Source: an uncultured Bacteroides sp.
GTDB lineage: Bacteria; Bacteroidota; Bacteroidia; Bacteroidales; Bacteroidaceae
DNA length: 64,000 bases
NCBI RefSeq assembly: GCF_963677685.1
Contig: NZ_OY782185.1
Location: forward strand, 62,001 to 126,000
Reading direction: 5' to 3'
In this document: positions 63,055 to 64,000 of the stretch, in pieces
Numbering within the stretch: the stretch's first letter is position 1
Layout: every line of letters starts with the position of its first letter
The notes under the pieces: model-generated
Database searches by the model: none
The model's input: the letters and a program-made list of their open reading frames with translations, nothing else
What the model was told of the DNA's origin: nothing
Made by a program: the position numbers and the translations under genes

Positions 63055-64000
63055 TTAATTATTTCGAGGATTAGCCTCAAGACCAGCACTAATAACATCT
63101 TGAGGCAATTGAATTGCACGACGTGCATCATCTTTTGTCAAAACATCATCAGATTCACCATCTCTATTATGAGAAATTTCTATACCATAACGTTTGATAT
63201 CTAGCCAACGTAAACCTTCGTGCACAGTCTCTACCCTACGTAGATGAAGAATACACTGAATTAAATTTTCTTGATCTCCTTCAGCAATAACAAAACCCTC
63301 TGGATTCAATTTTTTCTTTATAGTACGTTCGCTATTATCACTAACCGAAGTTGGCATATAAGCTATATTCTTATAAAAATCAACTAAATTAGTTTTAGAC
63401 ATAGGTGTATAGGTTATAGTATGAGTTTCCAACCAATAATTAATATCGGTTACGGCTTTTCCATATTGTTCTGTTAAAACATATGCTTCAGCCCGACAAA
63501 GCAATGTCTCATCAGTAGTAAAAGAAGGAACTACTAAATGTAGATATCCAATGCCTGCAGCTTTATCTGTATATTCAAAATAGGCATTCATCTTAGGAAT
63601 ATAACTTTTTTGTATCAAACCAAAAACATTTCCATTAGTAACACGTAAATTGGTATAACTACCCCATGGTCCAGGAGCTTTTGGACCTTCAGAAGCAAAA
63701 AGAGTAGATGAATTGCCATATCGATTATTTCTAGAAGCATATGGGCCATGTGCATATCCCCAAACTGAATAAATGGGGCTCAATAAAAGATTACTTACCT
63801 CAGTGGCAGCAATATAAGCATCTCCTCTTAGATCTAAATCAGTGGACAATGCATTAATTGCAGACCAATCACGTAAAATTTTATGAGGATCACCTGTCCC
63901 AAGTACTACATTAGAACATTCAATTGCTCTAGTGTAATTTGATTTGTCTGCATGTGTATAGAAAAGATAAAAGCGAGAAGCAAATGCATAAGCGGCTTTT
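63055..64000 (-). CDS. SusD/RagB-like lipoprotein, C-terminal part (runs off right edge)
   Basis: The frame is open from the window edge to the stop at 63055, about 315 residues, and no start is seen; the TTG at 63849 is an internal Leu codon. Visible SusD traits are KAAYAFASRFYLFYTHADKS at the edge, a helical TPR-like stretch (AEAYVLTEQYGKAVTDINYW) and the late LRRVETVHEGLRWLDIKRYG, matching the RRxEL..EG.RWFDLRRW region. It ends QLPQDVISAGLEANPRNN. It is 12 nt upstream of the metallopeptidase. A SusC gene is expected further right. Confidence 0.88.
   Translation of the reverse strand, partial: KAAYAFASRFYLFYTHADKSNYTRAIECSNVVLGTGDPHKILRDWSAINALSTDLDLRGDAYIAATEVSNLLLSPIYSVWGYAHGPYASRNNRYGNSSTLFASEGPKAPGPWGSYTNLRVTNGNVFGLIQKSYIPKMNAYFEYTDKAAGIGYLHLVVPSFTTDETLLCRAEAYVLTEQYGKAVTDINYWLETHTITYTPMSKTNLVDFYKNIAYMPTSVSDNSERTIKKKLNPEGFVIAEGDQENLIQCILHLRRVETVHEGLRWLDIKRYGIEISHNRDGESDDVLTKDDARRAIQLPQDVISAGLEANPRNN

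Noticed and set aside
63849..63849. TTG start for the right-edge SusD-like gene
   Set aside because: The frame is open to the window edge with SusD-like residues before this codon, so it is an internal leucine.

Overview
The window looks like a chromosomal segment of a Bacteroides-type bacterium (Bacteroidales). The evidence is three SusC/SusD-type loci or their parts, a hybrid two-component fructan sensor, many lipoproteins with short lipobox signals, BACON and DUF4302 proteins, AT-rich DNA, and promoters of the Bacteroides TAnnTTTG -7 type. The species cannot be named from the sequence alone.

Layout. At 1-1795 lie the start of a PAS-like protein and mnmE, transcribed divergently. At 2513-14998 there is a type I restriction-modification island: a half-size hsdS, hsdM, a full hsdS, a four-gene insert (unknown frameshifted gene, DUF2188, dual-specificity-phosphatase-like protein with Trp in place of the catalytic Cys, HAD phosphatase), then a YhcG-family nuclease, hsdR, a YgjP-like metalloprotease and a GIY-YIG/DUF4357 protein. 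The island also holds fossil pieces of a second set: the 3' end of yhcG, the first codons of an hsdS, the 5' end of hsdR, a DinD-like scrap and an AlbA_2-type scrap. At 15141-20302 are small housekeeping or unknown genes (HAD, three GNATs, a NCS2 permease).

At 20492-35136 is a fructan utilisation locus on the minus strand: hybrid sensor, SusC, SusD, surface glycan-binding lipoprotein, surface GH32, periplasmic GH32, fructose permease and fructokinase. Together they would bind and cut fructan at the surface, import the oligosaccharides, release fructose in the periplasm, sense it, import it and phosphorylate it. At 35258-47144 is mixed core and accessory material: AraC/GyrI regulator, YoaP-type GNAT, carbonic anhydrase, MBL hydrolase, pentapeptide protein, SDR, a YfcH-lipocalin fusion, Bcp peroxiredoxin, FKBP, a radical SAM DNA-repair pair, and a HxlR regulator beside a gutted SDR.

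At 47470-53432 is the most unusual part. An outer-membrane barrel receptor, a broken FeeM/autoinducer-synthase-like acyltransferase, a PAS-LuxR regulator and a ThiF/E1-like adenylyltransferase sit between remnants of an IS4-type and an ISL3-type element. The promoters of the acyltransferase and thiF-like genes carry the same 14-bp dyad (TACACTTTTGTGTA) exactly 23 nt upstream of a TAnnTTTG box. This suggests one shared regulon, possibly a Bacteroides signalling circuit.

At 53587-58394 is the oxidative TCA branch (aconitase, isocitrate dehydrogenase, citrate synthase). From 58640 to about 59620 there is a decayed UPF1/SMUBP-2-like helicase. The window ends with a minus-strand lipoprotein operon (SusD-like, zinc metallopeptidase, DUF4302, BACON) that runs off the right edge.
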